Assembly (NCBI RefSeq): GCF_036588685.1
Contig: NW_026963310.1
Coordinates: 620,001-684,000, forward strand
Source of the DNA: Mytilus trossulus
Taxonomy: Eukaryota; Mollusca; Bivalvia; Mytilida; Mytilidae
DNA length: 64,000 bases
Direction: 5' to 3'
Shown here: piece by piece, positions 11,990 to 23,699 of the stretch
How the letters are laid out: every line of letters starts with the position of its first letter
Numbering within the stretch: position 1 is the first letter of the stretch
Made by a program: the position numbers and the translations under genes
The notes under the pieces: generated by a model
The model's input: the letters and a program-made list of their open reading frames with translations, nothing else
Database searches by the model: none
Told to the model about the DNA's origin: nothing

Positions 11990-13300
11990 TTTTTTTGTCG
12001 AGCCTGCGACTTTTGTCGCAGAAAGCTTGACATAGGGATAGTGATCCGGCATCGGCAGCTACGGCGGCGGCGATGTTAGCTCAGTTCTTAAAAGCTTTAT
12101 ATTTTAGAAGGTGGGAGACCTGGATGCTTCATACTTTGTATATGGTTGCCTCATGTTACGAAGATTCCGTCAGTCACATGTCCAATGTCCTTGACCTCAT
12201 TTTCATGGTTCAGTGACTACTTGAAAAAAAAGTTAAAATTTTTTGTAATGTTAAATTCTCTCTTATTATAAGTAATAGGATAACTATATTTGGTATGTGC
12301 GTACCTTGCAAGGTCCTCTTGCCCGTCAGACAGTTTTCACTTGACCTCGACCTCATTTCATGGATCAGCGAACAAGGTTAAGTTTTGGTGGTCAAGTCCA
12401 TATCTGAGATACCGTATAGCGGGTTATTTTCACGGGTGTAAAATTTCGCGATTTTCATTGAACAAGTTATACGAAATATTTTGGCTGTTATTATTTTTGC
12501 GGATTAAAAACTTTTATTAATACCTTTGTATGTACACCTTTAATTTGACGGAATTTATTTTGGCGATTTAGTTCTGTCCGGGAAAATTTGCACCCCGCGA
12601 AAATAACCCCTTATACGCTACTATAAGCAATAGGTCTAGTATATTCGGTGTATGGAAGCACTGTAAGGTGTACATGTCCAACTGTCAGGTGTCATCTGAC
12701 CTTGACCTCATTTTCATGGTTAAGTGGTTATAGTTAAGTTTTGTGTTTTGGTCTGTTTTTCTTATACTGTTTGCAATAGGTCTTCTATATTTTGTGTATG
12801 GAATGGTTGTAAGGTGTACAGGTCTACCTGGCAGGTGTCATATGACCTTGACCTCATTTTCATGGTTCAGTGGTCAAAGTTAAGTTTTTGAGTTTTGGCC
12901 TTTTTTTCTTATACTATAGGCAATGGGTCAACTATATTTGGTGTATGGAAATATTTCATGATCTACATGTCAGTCGCACAGGTTTTATTTGACCTTGATC
13001 TCATTTTTTACGGTTCATTGCTCAGTGTTAAGCTTTGTGTTTTGGTCTGTTTTTCTTAAACTATAAGCAATAAGTCAATTTTATTTGTTGTATGGAAGAA
13101 TTGTAAGCTGTACATGCCTACCTGGCATGGTTTATCTGACCTTGACCTCATTTTCATGGTTCAAAGGTCAATGTTTAGTTTTCTTGGTTTATGTTAAGAT
13201 TATGTGACAGTTGTAATAACGCTTTATTATTAGGACTATCAACATAATATCAATGATAAGAAAAGAAGGCGAGACATTTCAGTGTGTGCACTCTTGTTTT
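11990..13300 (+). repeat. Mollusc dispersed element with ~165-bp internal tandem repeats
   Basis: It begins GTCGAGCCTGCGACTTTTGT and ends near GCGAGACATTTCAGTGTGTG. Inside, about six diverged units repeat TGACCTTGACCTCATTTTCA, a GGTTCAGTGGTCA-like stretch and TATTTGGTGTATGGAA, with a period of about 165-175 bp. I recognise this as a high-copy molluscan repeat; no coding potential is visible. Confidence 0.65.
12410..12620. mobile_element. MITE with TA target duplication, nested in the tandem-repeat element
   Basis: The left end TACCGTATAGCGGGTTATTT and the right end, inverted, TAGCGTATAAGGGGTTATTT are terminal inverted repeats of about 40 bp bounded by TA. Removing it restores the host repeat phrase GAGA-TA-CTATAAGC, supporting a TA insertion. 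Confidence 0.75.
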
Positions 13301-13528
13301 TAAAGTGGGGCGAGTTAGTGAAAAAGTGGGGCGATTTGTCATGGATTCCCTTCAAATATATTCTAATGTGCTTTTTGGCTTCTTCGTGCATTAACAAGCT
13401 CATAGCCATTGTTGAATTAATTGTTTTCTTAAAATAGTCGACAAAATTGCTCTTACAAAATTTCCATTTGGGAGCCTCGAGCTCGATGGGTGAAATACTC
13501 TGCAAATACTGACAGTTGACAGGTATGG

Positions 13529-16500
13529 TCATCAAAAAAGTTGACATGACATCCATGAGCATGATGAGGACATCATTACAAGAGAAAACATCAATAGCAT
13601 AATATAGGAAAAACACATAAAAAAATCAATAACAAACCAATCGCGGGACGCGACAAAGTTACTGAGAATTGTAAAAAATCACACGCTTACCACAGCGCTA
13701 TCCAAAAATCCTGGGGAGAACATTGCATGTTACTATGTACATTTACCATTATGTTACTTGATGTCCTTGCTATACACACAGTATAGAGACTAGTCAATCT
13801 TTGTGAACTATTTTTTATGGGAGTCATAGAATATGTGTATACAATCAATAATTAAAAATAGTCTATTTATATTAAAAAGGAAAAGTTCTTATATGTCTAA
13901 AGAAGAGGGACGAAAGACACCAACGGGACAGTCAAACTCATAAATTTAAAGCAAACTGACAAGGCCATGGCTAATAATGCATTTCATCAGAGGCACATAA
14001 AATACACTGTAAACAGTAGACTAGATATAGGTGAACTAGGTACAAAAGAACTCTAAATCTTAAATTCTACAAACCACCTCTGTTCTATGGAAGATAATGA
14101 TATAACTGGACTCGAAATACACACAACCTGTAATTAACTGCCTTTGCAGCGCTTTCGCGCTTTGATTAGGAGTACTCACTGATCTTTTATAGCTAGAATT
14201 ACCATAACCTTTGATCGGCTTACCATATTACAACATTGTTTTAACAGTTAGTAAAAAGGTGAAAATATTCATTTTAGAATTGGTAATTACTGGTAATAAC
14301 TGGGCCGTTTCATGAATTACTTGTATTTACTAAGTACATTGGGGATTACAAGTAATTCCTAAATTTGAGTAATTACATGTAATTCCTAATTTCACCTATT
14401 TACTGTAACATATATACCCCATACAAGCCCTCATATTTTGACTGCCTAAGAGGTGACCCGCTCCAGTGACGCTTCAGTGATTAGTCAGTGATTCCCTATA
14501 TAAGCAACCATTTTTTCCCCAAAAAGGGGGACCTAAATCCGCCACTGACATATCGTTATGTGATTAAAACGTCTACTTGTATCTTCAGTTAAAAAAATCA
14601 TTTAACTTGATATCAGGTTGAATCTCAATAGTAATAGTTTATGTATTCATATACAAAAATAGAAACAGGCCACAATATGCAGATCTCAGGGGCGCATCCA
14701 TGATTTTGGAAAAGGAGGGGGGAAGAATATTTTCAAGAATTTTTTTTAGGACATTTTTGGGGCTTAAAAACACCTCAAATTAGTTTAAAGTGCACCCTTT
14801 AACGGTCATGCATATTATTCAATTGCTGTAAAGTGTAAGGGTTAGACATGTTTTTTGCTGTACTAATCCTCCCTATCAAGTGTCTATCATAAAATGATAG
14901 TATGGACCAAAAGCTATGTACTGATATATTTGATTAGTGACTTGTCAGTTAAACATAGACATGGCAAATTCTCCTGAGTTGTATGTTAAATTAGAATAAA
15001 AGAGGGACGAAAGATAAGATACCAAAGGGACAATAACCTTACAGTTTTCTTTTTGTAAGCAAGATATACGCTAGGCTATTCAATGAAATTTACAAAACGA
15101 CCGACACGAGGTAAAATACAAACAAACAATGTTTAGCCAAATGTTTCGTTGAAACCCAAACAAAAGAAGTAAGGAGTTCCAAATCAACCAAATGGATACG
15201 AATGAGTCTGAGATGACAACGAATTTATGAATTAGAGACAAAGAGGCAGTAGGCAGGTTGCAGTCTGGTCTTGAAAAAAATATTTAATATATATCAGTTT
15301 GGCGAAACAGACATTCAAGTCAGACATGAAACCCGGCCCCAAAAAAATACGCCCGTTTTTATTAATCATGTTGATTTAACGCTAAATAATTCTGTTGGAA
15401 ATTTTCGTTTCTGATAGTAAAAATTATGAACAAGATTATTGTTTTCAATCCAGAAACGGCCAGAATTTTTGTTTAAGGCAAACATCAGAGTTAGATTTTT
15501 TTCTAAAATATCTCAGACTGCCTCCTCAAATCAAATGGTTCGTACTTTAGACTTTAAATCTATCAAGGGCTGTAAACATATTGACTAGTGGTCATTGTTC
15601 AGCTATGGTTAAACCTGTTTTCGTATGTAAATAATATTGCGGTGGAACGTTTTTTTTCCGCTGATGAGAGTGTAAAACAGTTTTACTTTCTGTTTGGTGG
15701 AATTGTAAAATAAAAGTCAATACGTTCTCGCTCAATCCTGTCTCGCTTTGGAGGTGTCATGATTGTCATCCTCAGCTTAAGCAATGTGTTACTGTTATTA
15801 AATATCAAAATGACCGAGTGACATTTTTTCGACGCACTGGTCAACTCCACAAAAGTGAATCAAATAACTTTGCCATAGTCGGTAAATACCAGCAAAACAT
15901 ATCTTTATAAGTAAAGAATTGTTGCATAAAAATTGTATGCACTGGAAATGGCAAAGTTTACGAAGTCTAGTCTGATTAATAATTTTACAAAACAAAGTCC
16001 CCGCAAAAAGGGGGTTGTACGCCCTCTACGCCCCCTCTGGATCCGCCACTAAATCGAGTGTTTAAAGAAACGTAAAATAAAAAGAGTATATAGAAGAAAA
16101 TGAAAACAAATAGTCAAATATATACAAGCTGAATTTCACATGGTATCAATGGTAATTCAAATCTGACCAGACATCATTTGAAACAAATCAGGCAAATTGA
16201 ATGTTTTCTTTGTATAAAATATTTAACAAAAAAATCATGACAAATACTTAACTCCCTGCACTATATATGTAATCGTTGTATTCGTGAGATGTCAAACTAT
16301 ATAGAATTCCGCGTATTTGCAAGACACATCCATTCAGTGCATCGTAACAGCAAGATTATTTGTAACGTGATAACAAATATCTCAATAAATGTTGCCTGTA
16401 TGTGTTTTTTTTATATTCTATTAATGTGCCTCTTGATTACATTTTACAAGATGAGGATGTATACATACAAGGAGATTTTCTCAGTGGTCATTGATATGAA

Positions 16501-16969
16501 ATTCGATTAATAAATTAAACTGAACTACAGTAATATAATTTTGATTACAAAAAACTTAATTTCTATATATTTTCATTTTAAAATTTACATTCGTCAACAA
16601 AAAGATAATTTCATGAGTTACTTCGATGTTGCAGCATTTTAAAATATTAGAAACCTCATTTCTATTATTCACAGCCAAAACAGTCCCATTCAAAGCCAAA
16701 CTACGGCAAAGTTGCAGGTCCGTCTAAACAACTTACGAGACAACTAAAAGTCCTGATATTACCACGAACGTGATATTTTGTATTATAATTACTTAATTGC
16801 ATTTTAGGTGATGTAGGTCCATTGGACCGAGTATATTTGTTATATATTGTACATTTAGTTAAGTAGGTGATAACTATAGAAACTATAATATGCGTAGACG
16901 GGGGTTGGGGATGGCCATGGGAGGGGAGTTGTTTGACTTATACAACAGGGAATATTGGTTGTTCAGCCG
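13529..16969. other. No gene; dispersed repeat fragments
   Basis: Fragments with AGAGGGACGAAAGA near 13905 and 15001 are minus-oriented ends of repeat family R (see 28400). GGGGCGCATCCATG near 14690 and CTGGATCCGCCACTA near 16038 look like ends of an old hAT-like element, but no 8-bp duplication was found. Short inverted TAATTAC motifs lie at 14280-14400. None of the small frames has a recognisable product. Confidence 0.35.
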
Positions 16970-18532
16970 AGTTATATTATACAGAATGTATGTTCAGCCT
17001 TGTATCACCATCACTGCTGGTGATCTGATGAATACAATATGTTGTAGAGTCATCCCTGGTTCAGACGAAAAAACTATTTCTGTGACTGCATCTTATATTA
17101 ATTTGAAGGATTCTTTACAATAGATATACTAGGTCATCTGTAACATTTTATATTCATGCCTTATGTATCATGCCCGGTATTAAGACGCTAGATAAAAACG
17201 GACGAGAAAAGATAACACCCGGCCACTGAAAGCTCTATCTAAAGGGTCGAGGTGACCTAGTGGTCCATGTGGTCTTGCATAGCGCAATGCGATTTGGTGC
17301 CACGATATCTTATTAGCATGAGTTCGAATCCGACGCGGGAAGACAACATAATTTGCTTACGTAAACTGTTATTCTTGGTACGATAAGTTTTTTTACGCTT
17401 TTGATATATATGTTTGCTTCTCTTGCTAATGTACGTCAACCTCTTATCTTATCAAAAAAGAAATCTAACGAAATATTCTTGATTTTACTTAAATAACTTT
17501 TTGTTTTCAAAATAATTAACATATGTTGCATGCAATTTGATGAATGCGTTTGCCAATATCTCTGTTTTCTATAGTTAATTGTCCCTGTCTGAACAAGACT
17601 GTGAAATCGATAAAAGAAACTTTGTTACCCAGAATGCTAAGCAGTATACATTCATTTTGAGATATTATTAAATAGTATCAAGGATTTATGGAAAGATACC
17701 ATTATTTTAAAATATTGACTGACATGTGGAACATGTCTGTAACAGTATTGTTCCTTTTTCTTCTTATTTCTTTGCCGTTTTACCTCTTTTCTATTGAGAC
17801 AAGAACATCAAACCAAACACTTGAGAATTACATAACGGACGCTCAATATAATGTCTTACTGGATATCTTTAATTACAAAAGACAGGCACGGTTAAATCTA
17901 AAGAAATACGTTATTCGATTAAATGAGAAATTTTCGAAAATAGAAAAGGATTATGAACGTACACAATCCGAAAATTAACAACATTGAGAAATCCCAGGTT
18001 AAACAAGAATGGAGAGAGGAGTTTGCTTTACTCGAAAATCAAACGAATCCCAGCAGTGAAACTTGTGGACAACTGTTTACTGATTATGAAATTCTCAAAA
18101 AGGATTTTAACATTATCAAACAACAGACACGGAAACTTCAGGATGAAGTCGTTGATTTAAAATATCTTCAGTCGGTTGCATAACTGCAATCTGTTGAAAC
18201 ACTACATAATGTGACAAAACGATTGGAAAAGGAAATTCAACACACCAATGATAATGTTGAACTACTTGTATTTGAAGCCAATACTGCTAACCAAAAAAAT
18301 GATTTCACTGCTTTGGTAAACAATGCTGCTCAAATGAGACAAGAAACGGCGGATATTGAATCTAGACTGTGTCAGCAATTCGGTGAGTTACAGAATTCAA
18401 CCATCTTGTTAGTGAGTGACATAAATACAGATGCGAATCTCAGGATGCAGAATTTAAGTACATTATTAACAGGACTAGAAGACAAAATTGAAAGTAGATC
18501 AGACTTTAATCTTGCAAGCCAAAACAGAACAG
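16970..18532 (+). repeat. Segmental duplication, copy B (flank plus stalk exon of C1q locus 2)
   Basis: Collinear with 1500-3051 from TTATATTATACAGAAT through the SINE and first exon to the phase-1 donor. Differences include a 1-bp insertion and a CAA-to-TAA change in the exon. Confidence 0.85.
17210..17365 (+). repeat. tRNA-derived SINE (duplicate of the one at 1740)
   Basis: GGCCACTGAAAGCTCTATCT leader, tRNA-like head with GAGTTCGAATCC, then GCGGGAAGAC and AATTTGCTTACG. It occupies the same position relative to the C1q exon as the copy at 1740, so the two are one insertion copied with the locus. Confidence 0.75.
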
Positions 18533-18546
18533 GTACGTTCCATTTA

Positions 18547-19953
18547 CGGGGCGCCGAATGGGACTCTTGGGGGTTTGTACTCAAAATTCAATTTTGTACG
18601 GACAAAAAGGACTTTTGTTCAACAAAAATAAGTTCAGTTTAACAAAATTTGTATCATACTACAAATTTAAAATTTTGTCATACAAAATTATCTATCAGCG
18701 GACAAAAGTCACTTTTGTCATGACAAAATTCATTTTTGTTACACAGACTTGACTTTTGTTACCTAATTTGAAAATTGGGCGACAAAAGTCAATTTTGTAT
18801 TCAAATTAGTTTAGTTTGGTTTCTGTGAACTAATTTGCATACAAAATCGACTTTTGTTACACAAAATTGACTTTTGTTACACAAAATTGACTTTTGTTAC
18901 ACAAAATTGACTGTTGTTACACAAAATTGACTTTTGTTACACAAAATTGACTTTTGTTACACAAAATTGACTTTTGTTACACAAAATTGACTTTTGTTAC
19001 ACAAAATTGACTTTTGTCAGACAAAATTGACAAAATTGACTTTTGTCTCAACAAAATTGACAAAATTCACTTTTGTCTCAACAAAATTGACAAAATTCAC
19101 TTTTGTCTCAACAAAATTGACAAAAGTCAATTTTGTCTCAACAAAATTGAAAAAATTGAATTTTGTCTCAACAAAATTGACAAAATTGAATTTTGTCTCA
19201 CCACAAAATTGATTTTTGTCTCACGAAAGTCAATTATGTCTCACGAAAGTCAATTTTGTCTCACGAAAGTCAATTTTGTCTCATGAAAGTCAATTTTGTC
19301 TCATAAAAGTAAATTTTGTTGTTACAAAATTGAATTTTGTCGTCACAAAAATGAATTTTGTCGTCACAAAATTGACTTTTGTCTCAACAAAATTGACAAA
19401 ATTGACTTTTGTCTCAACAAAATTAACAAATTGACTTTTGTCTCAACAAAATTGACAAAATTGATTTTTGTCTCAACAAAATTGACGAAATTGATTTTTG
19501 TCTCAACAAAATTGACAAAATTGACTTTTGTCTCAACAAAATTGACAAACTTGAATTTTATCTCACAAAAGTCAATTTTGTCTCACAAAAGTCAATTTTG
19601 TCTCACAAAAATTAATTTTGTCTCACAAAAGTTAATTTTGTCTCACAAAAGTCAATTTTGTCTCACAAAAGTCAATTTTGTCTCACACAATTGACTTTTG
19701 TGATTTAATTTCCATATCAGGTAACAAAAGTCAATTTTGTATGCAAATATGTTTATATTTGCATACCTTTTAGACAAAATTTACTTTTGTCATGACAAAT
19801 ATCAATTTTGTCTACATACATGAATTTTGTCATCACAAAATTGAAGTTCTCACAAAACAAGTCTGTAGCACATAGTTTTGTAAGACAAAAATGATTTTGT
19901 TATTACAGAATTGAATTTTGTACAAAACCACAAGAGTCCCATTCGGCGCCCCG
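18547..19953. mobile_element. TA-flanked TIR element filled with a near-palindromic satellite
   Basis: The ends CGGGGCGCCGAATGGGACTC (18547) and its inverse (ending 19953) form inverted repeats of about 35-50 bp, bounded by TA at 18545-18546 and 19954-19955. The 1.3-kb interior is a dense array of a near-palindrome, ACAAAATTGACTTTTGT, in both orientations. Spacers change along the array: TAC in the left part (18850-19020), CTCA in the middle, CTCACGAAAG to the right. Long plus-strand frames here are translations of the repeat and not genes. It lies wholly inside the intron of C1q locus 2. Confidence 0.85.
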
Positions 19954-19955
19954 TA

Positions 19956-21193
19956 CCATTTAATTATTTAAAATTTTGGTTGGAAATTTGACACCAAGGA
20001 TGATTTGCAATTGGTTATAGAAATATGGTTATCCCGGTACTTCTTCCATCTTGTAATCTGATATATTGATTGGTGTCTACTCACTTTTTTCCGGGGGCAG
20101 CATAAGATCTATAAAAATCAGTATAGAAGTCTGATGTTTAATTTAAGTGATTGTGTTTTATTCTCGATTGCAGCATTTTGTCTGCACCGACCTATGCATG
20201 GTTTTAGTATGTATGGATTTGCATGATGGGTGGTGCAAGCATATCAATAAGAAGACTGTTTCCTTGTTGACGCATGATGTCTCGCTCTTTACAGAGGTCA
20301 TGGGCTTCTTAAGTTTTTGTTTGTCATCGTGATTTTTTTGTCTTAACTAGTTGATAAGTTGAGCATCGATAGGTATTGTAGCCTTAATTTACAACAAACC
20401 GTCTGTTAAAGGTTTAGTTGTGAGATAAAGTTTTTTTTTTTTTTTATAAATGATGAAATATTTTACCTTGTTTTATTTTGTTGTTTTTTATAATCATATC
20501 GTCAAGTAAAACATAAAATATAGAAACACACAAACCAGATAAGGTGAAAAAGTATTTAGCGAGTTGGTTGTTACTACGAATAACACCAACAGGTTAACTA
20601 AAAATTGGTTTAAACATTCGTCAAATATTTGTGTGTTTGTTTGTCTTTTAATTTTTCGTTCTTTTTGTTAATTTTAATTTCTTATCAGTTTTTAATGTTT
20701 AAAGCATTTTTATGTCGGTACTAACACACTCACACGCAAGACTTTCAATATAAACCAACAGAACAAGTGTAAAACAACATTAATATATACATGACTTTGG
20801 TAGAGGATTTCTCTGAAGAAAATTGTTTATAAAATCTGGTTTTACAGATAGCTAAACCGTACAGTATATGTGTATACTTTATTTTATCGACAACATTGGT
20901 TGAGCAGTAGACAGACATAAAAGAGGGGCGAAATATATTAGAGGGACCCAAAGTTGAACGTGACAGCAACGGTAAGCCAGCAACCAAAACCACACAAAAA
21001 TAAGTACGTCACAGACATACAACACAACTGACAAATTGAACACAAAGTAGTTATAGTTGATAGTGAATTTGACACAAACGTACACAACAAAACGTGTAAA
21101 TGTTTATACAATCTTAATTGCATGCATGTGATACTTCATCTTATTATATGAAATAAAGATACATGATACATATTTTTCATGTTATTTTTCTAG
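19956..21193 (+). other. Rest of the intron of C1q locus 2
   Basis: No gene is seen. 20920-21193 aligns loosely with 31555-31847 in the intron of C1q locus 3 (shared GCCAGCA(A/G)CCAAAACCACA, ACACAACTGACA and GTGATACTTCATCTT), so homology with locus 3 begins before the head exon. Confidence 0.55.
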
Positions 21194-21567
21194 TTGCATT
21201 AACAGCATGCGGAGGTGGAGGATACAACTCTGGGGATATTGCGAAATTTGGCAATGTAAAACAACACAAAGGATTTCGGAATCTTGATGCGTTTAAGCAG
21301 TCCGGAACATTTACTTGTGAGGTAGGAGGAATGTATGTGTTCTTTGCTAGTCTGATTTCGTCGTCACCAGATGTACATTTTCGGTTGTATAAGGATTCAG
21401 TGCCACAAAATTATGTTTTTATTTCTAGTCGACCTCCTTCTTATGAATCAGGATCTGGCATGTTGGCAGTACAACTTACTGTAGGCGATACTATCACCTT
21501 AAAAAGTGTCATTTCAAATGCACATATAAATGGAGCTTCTTGTATTACAATTTTTAAGTTTCAATAG

Positions 21568-22815
21568 ACCTATCATCAGATTATGGTTGTGTCGCAAACA
21601 ATGAAATTGTAATTGAATTGTTTGTTCATGCAGACTCATGTAGTATTGTATTGACATTATTTAGAAACCAAGTACGTTCTCAAGAGTGCGAAGGATAATT
21701 TGTTTGTTTGGCTAACTACACCATGTTACATACTCTTTTTTTCATTTAAATAGTACCACTGAATAGATAACGCTTCTGGTGGATCATTATTATGCAAATG
21801 TACCATCAGTTCAGTTAATATATAAGGCCTTCTGTACTGACATGATTCATAACATATCTTTCGTATGTGTCAAACATTTTCTGGATGAAATTCAGGATTT
21901 TGTTTTTAGAAACAATTGCAACAATATATTCAAGCAATGTTTGCCGGATATTGTTATAACCCTTTTGTTCATATATCTCTGCACGGTTTTTTTTGTACTT
22001 GTATATCATTCGCTTTCTAATATTTTGGCTTTGAGTTTTACTGAAGTAGGTAAATCTAAGAAAGAAAAACACGTATTGGACGCAACAAATGTACATATAC
22101 GATATAAGTACATTGTCGGAAAATGTAAAAAAAATAATTGTTTGAGCTTGAGAAACACGAAGACAAATGATGCTCGTTAACCTCTTCTCCTGTTTCGTGC
22201 TATCGGGTATATATAAATAAATGTTATAAATCATGATTCTGATAATGTACATATTATTAATAGCTTTGTTGTCCTGAAAGTAACACAATACACTAAAACT
22301 TTATTTGTGAAAATCCAAATCAGTGTCTCTAATTTTTCAAAGAATAAGACAAAATTTAAAGTGGACCCCATCAGGACATTAAAACAAACTGTTACGCTAT
22401 AAGAAAATCTACATTACCGCGTGCTCAAGTGCTGGAAGTGGGGTAACATTATACTTGTTTGATTTGCTGAAATGTACACGTGTAATAAACTGTAATTCAA
22501 TATTCTCATATTATACCAATATAATGCGTCTTCTAAGTATACATGTGTACCATTCTTTTTAAGCATGTACTGTTGTTATTTTTTAATTTTGGTTGATGTT
22601 GTTGTTGTTATTGTGTTTTTGTTTAAAATAATTGTTCAGAAAGTTCTTGTTTCAAAGTTGTTTAAAAGTTTTTTTTGTTTAGTTATTCGGTAATCAAAAT
22701 GTGTTTGTTGAGACCTATTGGTGTTCTTTTTCATTTTTGTTTTCATATCCCGGTGCCTACCACCTGATTTTGTCCTCGACATTGGTTTAAAACCATTGGT
22801 CAGATGACTGTATTA
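21568..22815 (+). other. 3' flank of C1q locus 2, homologous to that of locus 3
   Basis: 21580-21900 matches 32230-32540: shared GATTATG(A/G)TTGTGTCGCA, GTAGTATTGTATT, CTTCTGGTGGA and TACTGACATGATT. The 133- and 157-codon frames on opposite strands at 21779-22288 are in this flank, lack known domains and are not called. Confidence 0.6.
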
Positions 22816-23439
22816 TTAGTCCGGCCGATTGGTGCAGATATAGAGCAGAATTGCTCACTTTATGTGTAAAGCATGAAACTTTGCATAGTAGTTCTTGGTT
22901 ATATACCCTTTGATTTCAGCTATCTATTTCACTCTGAAAAATCCAATATGGCGGCCATTTCAAGATGGCGGAGAAACGATCAATATCAAGATTGTCCTAA
23001 AGGTATTTTATATAATTTCGGAAATTAAAGTAATGATCCTTTAAAAATAAACTTCATGTTCTTGAATTTGTTATCAATTAATTTAAAACATAGAAAAATA
23101 ATTCGATTATTTCTATAGCACATACATTTGCAAATATGGTTACATATACAAAAACAAAATAAGAATGTTAATCAATATGTTACATGTTTTTGTAATTGAT
23201 CTTTAAACGCTTTCATTTTTAATTGTTGGAATGAAATAGGTTGAAACGAGTCGATTTAACGTTAATATAGGTCGGTTAAATGTGGTGGAATAGTAGGTTA
23301 CTCGTCTGAACTCTGAGGCAGTGCCATGGGCACCTTGTCTCGTGTCTTTTCAATGTCACGTCTTATGTCACTTATCAAGGAAGCTATTGAATCGATAATT
23401 CCAAATGGTGAAGTTAAAATCATATATTCGTTAATTTCA

Positions 23440-23667
23440 TCTCATAAGCAACACGACGGGTGCCACATGTGGAGCAGGATCTGCTTATCCCTTACGGAAC
23501 ACTTGTGATCACCCTAGTTTTGGTGGGGTTCGTGTTGTTTATTCTTTAATTGTCTATGTTGTGTCATTGTCTGTTTGTCCTTTTCATTTTTTGCCATGGC
23601 ATTGTCAGTTTATTTTCGATTTATGAGTTTGACTGTCCCACTGGTATCTTTCGTCCCTTTTTATCCT
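23440..23667 (+). repeat. Dispersed repeat family R, copy
   Basis: AAGCAACACGACGGGTGCCA, GGAGCAGGATCTGCTTA, GGTGGGGTTCGTGTTG and the end GACTGTCCCACTGGTATCTT match the copies at 28400-28745 and 47775-48098 and the minus copy at 40590-40770. Confidence 0.7.
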
Positions 23668-23699
23668 GTTTTCATCTGCCGTACCTACTACATTATCAA

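Larger units (their letters stand above)
11307..13528. mobile_element. Outer TIR element (CTGCCAACT ends) containing nested insertions
   Basis: The left end (ATATCTGCCAACTTTTCAAAA, CATGGGGGTTTTA) and right end (AAATTTCCATTTGGGAGCCT ... GACAGTTGACAGGTATGG) correspond to the two ends of the compact element at 61926-62179. The long interior is therefore later inserted DNA: the foldback at about 11430-11985, the tandem-repeat element at 11990-13300, and a MITE inside that. A 125-codon minus-strand frame at 13239-13616 runs through this end and is repeat-derived. Confidence 0.5.
17733..21567 (+). pseudogene. C1q-domain gene 2, disabled stalk exon with intact C1q exon
   Basis: Exon 1 spans 17733-18532 and exon 2 spans 21194-21567 (374 bases, the same size as in the other copies), with the same phase-1 splice sites (donor G|GTACGT, acceptor TTTCTAG). 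The signal peptide and stalk closely match gene 1. A one-base insertion near 17968 throws the frame, and in the resumed frame a CAA codon has become TAA at 18181-18183. The second exon is fully open: FTCEVGGMYVFFAS, RPPSYESGSGMLAV, VGDTITL, ending TIFKFQ. An in-frame ATG at 17688 would add 15 residues but not repair the damage. A possible poly(A) signal AATAAA is at 22216. The head exon and 3' flank resemble copy 3 rather than copy 1. Assembly error or use of the head exon by another transcript cannot be excluded. Confidence 0.8.

Noticed and set aside
13239-13616. 125-codon minus-strand ORF as a gene
   Set aside because: Its DNA matches the noncoding end of the TACCTGCCAACT element at 61926, so the frame is repeat-derived.
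14689-16047. Complete hAT transposon
   Set aside because: The ends only loosely resemble each other (GGGGCGCATCCA versus TGGATCCGCCACT), there is no 8-bp duplication and no transposase frame.
16890-17123. 77-codon ORF as a new protein or a monooxygenase-like fragment (GDLMNTICCRV)
   Set aside because: The equivalent stretch in duplication copy A (about 1500-1660) does not keep the frame, and the resemblance is a few residues only.
18990-19700. Plus-strand frames with TKLTKLTFVS-like repeats
   Set aside because: Translations of the palindromic satellite in the 18547 element; no start context, and equally open in several frames.
21779-22288. 133- and 157-codon ORFs on opposite strands
   Set aside because: They overlap each other in the C1q 3' flank; the homologous flank at locus 3 does not preserve either frame.
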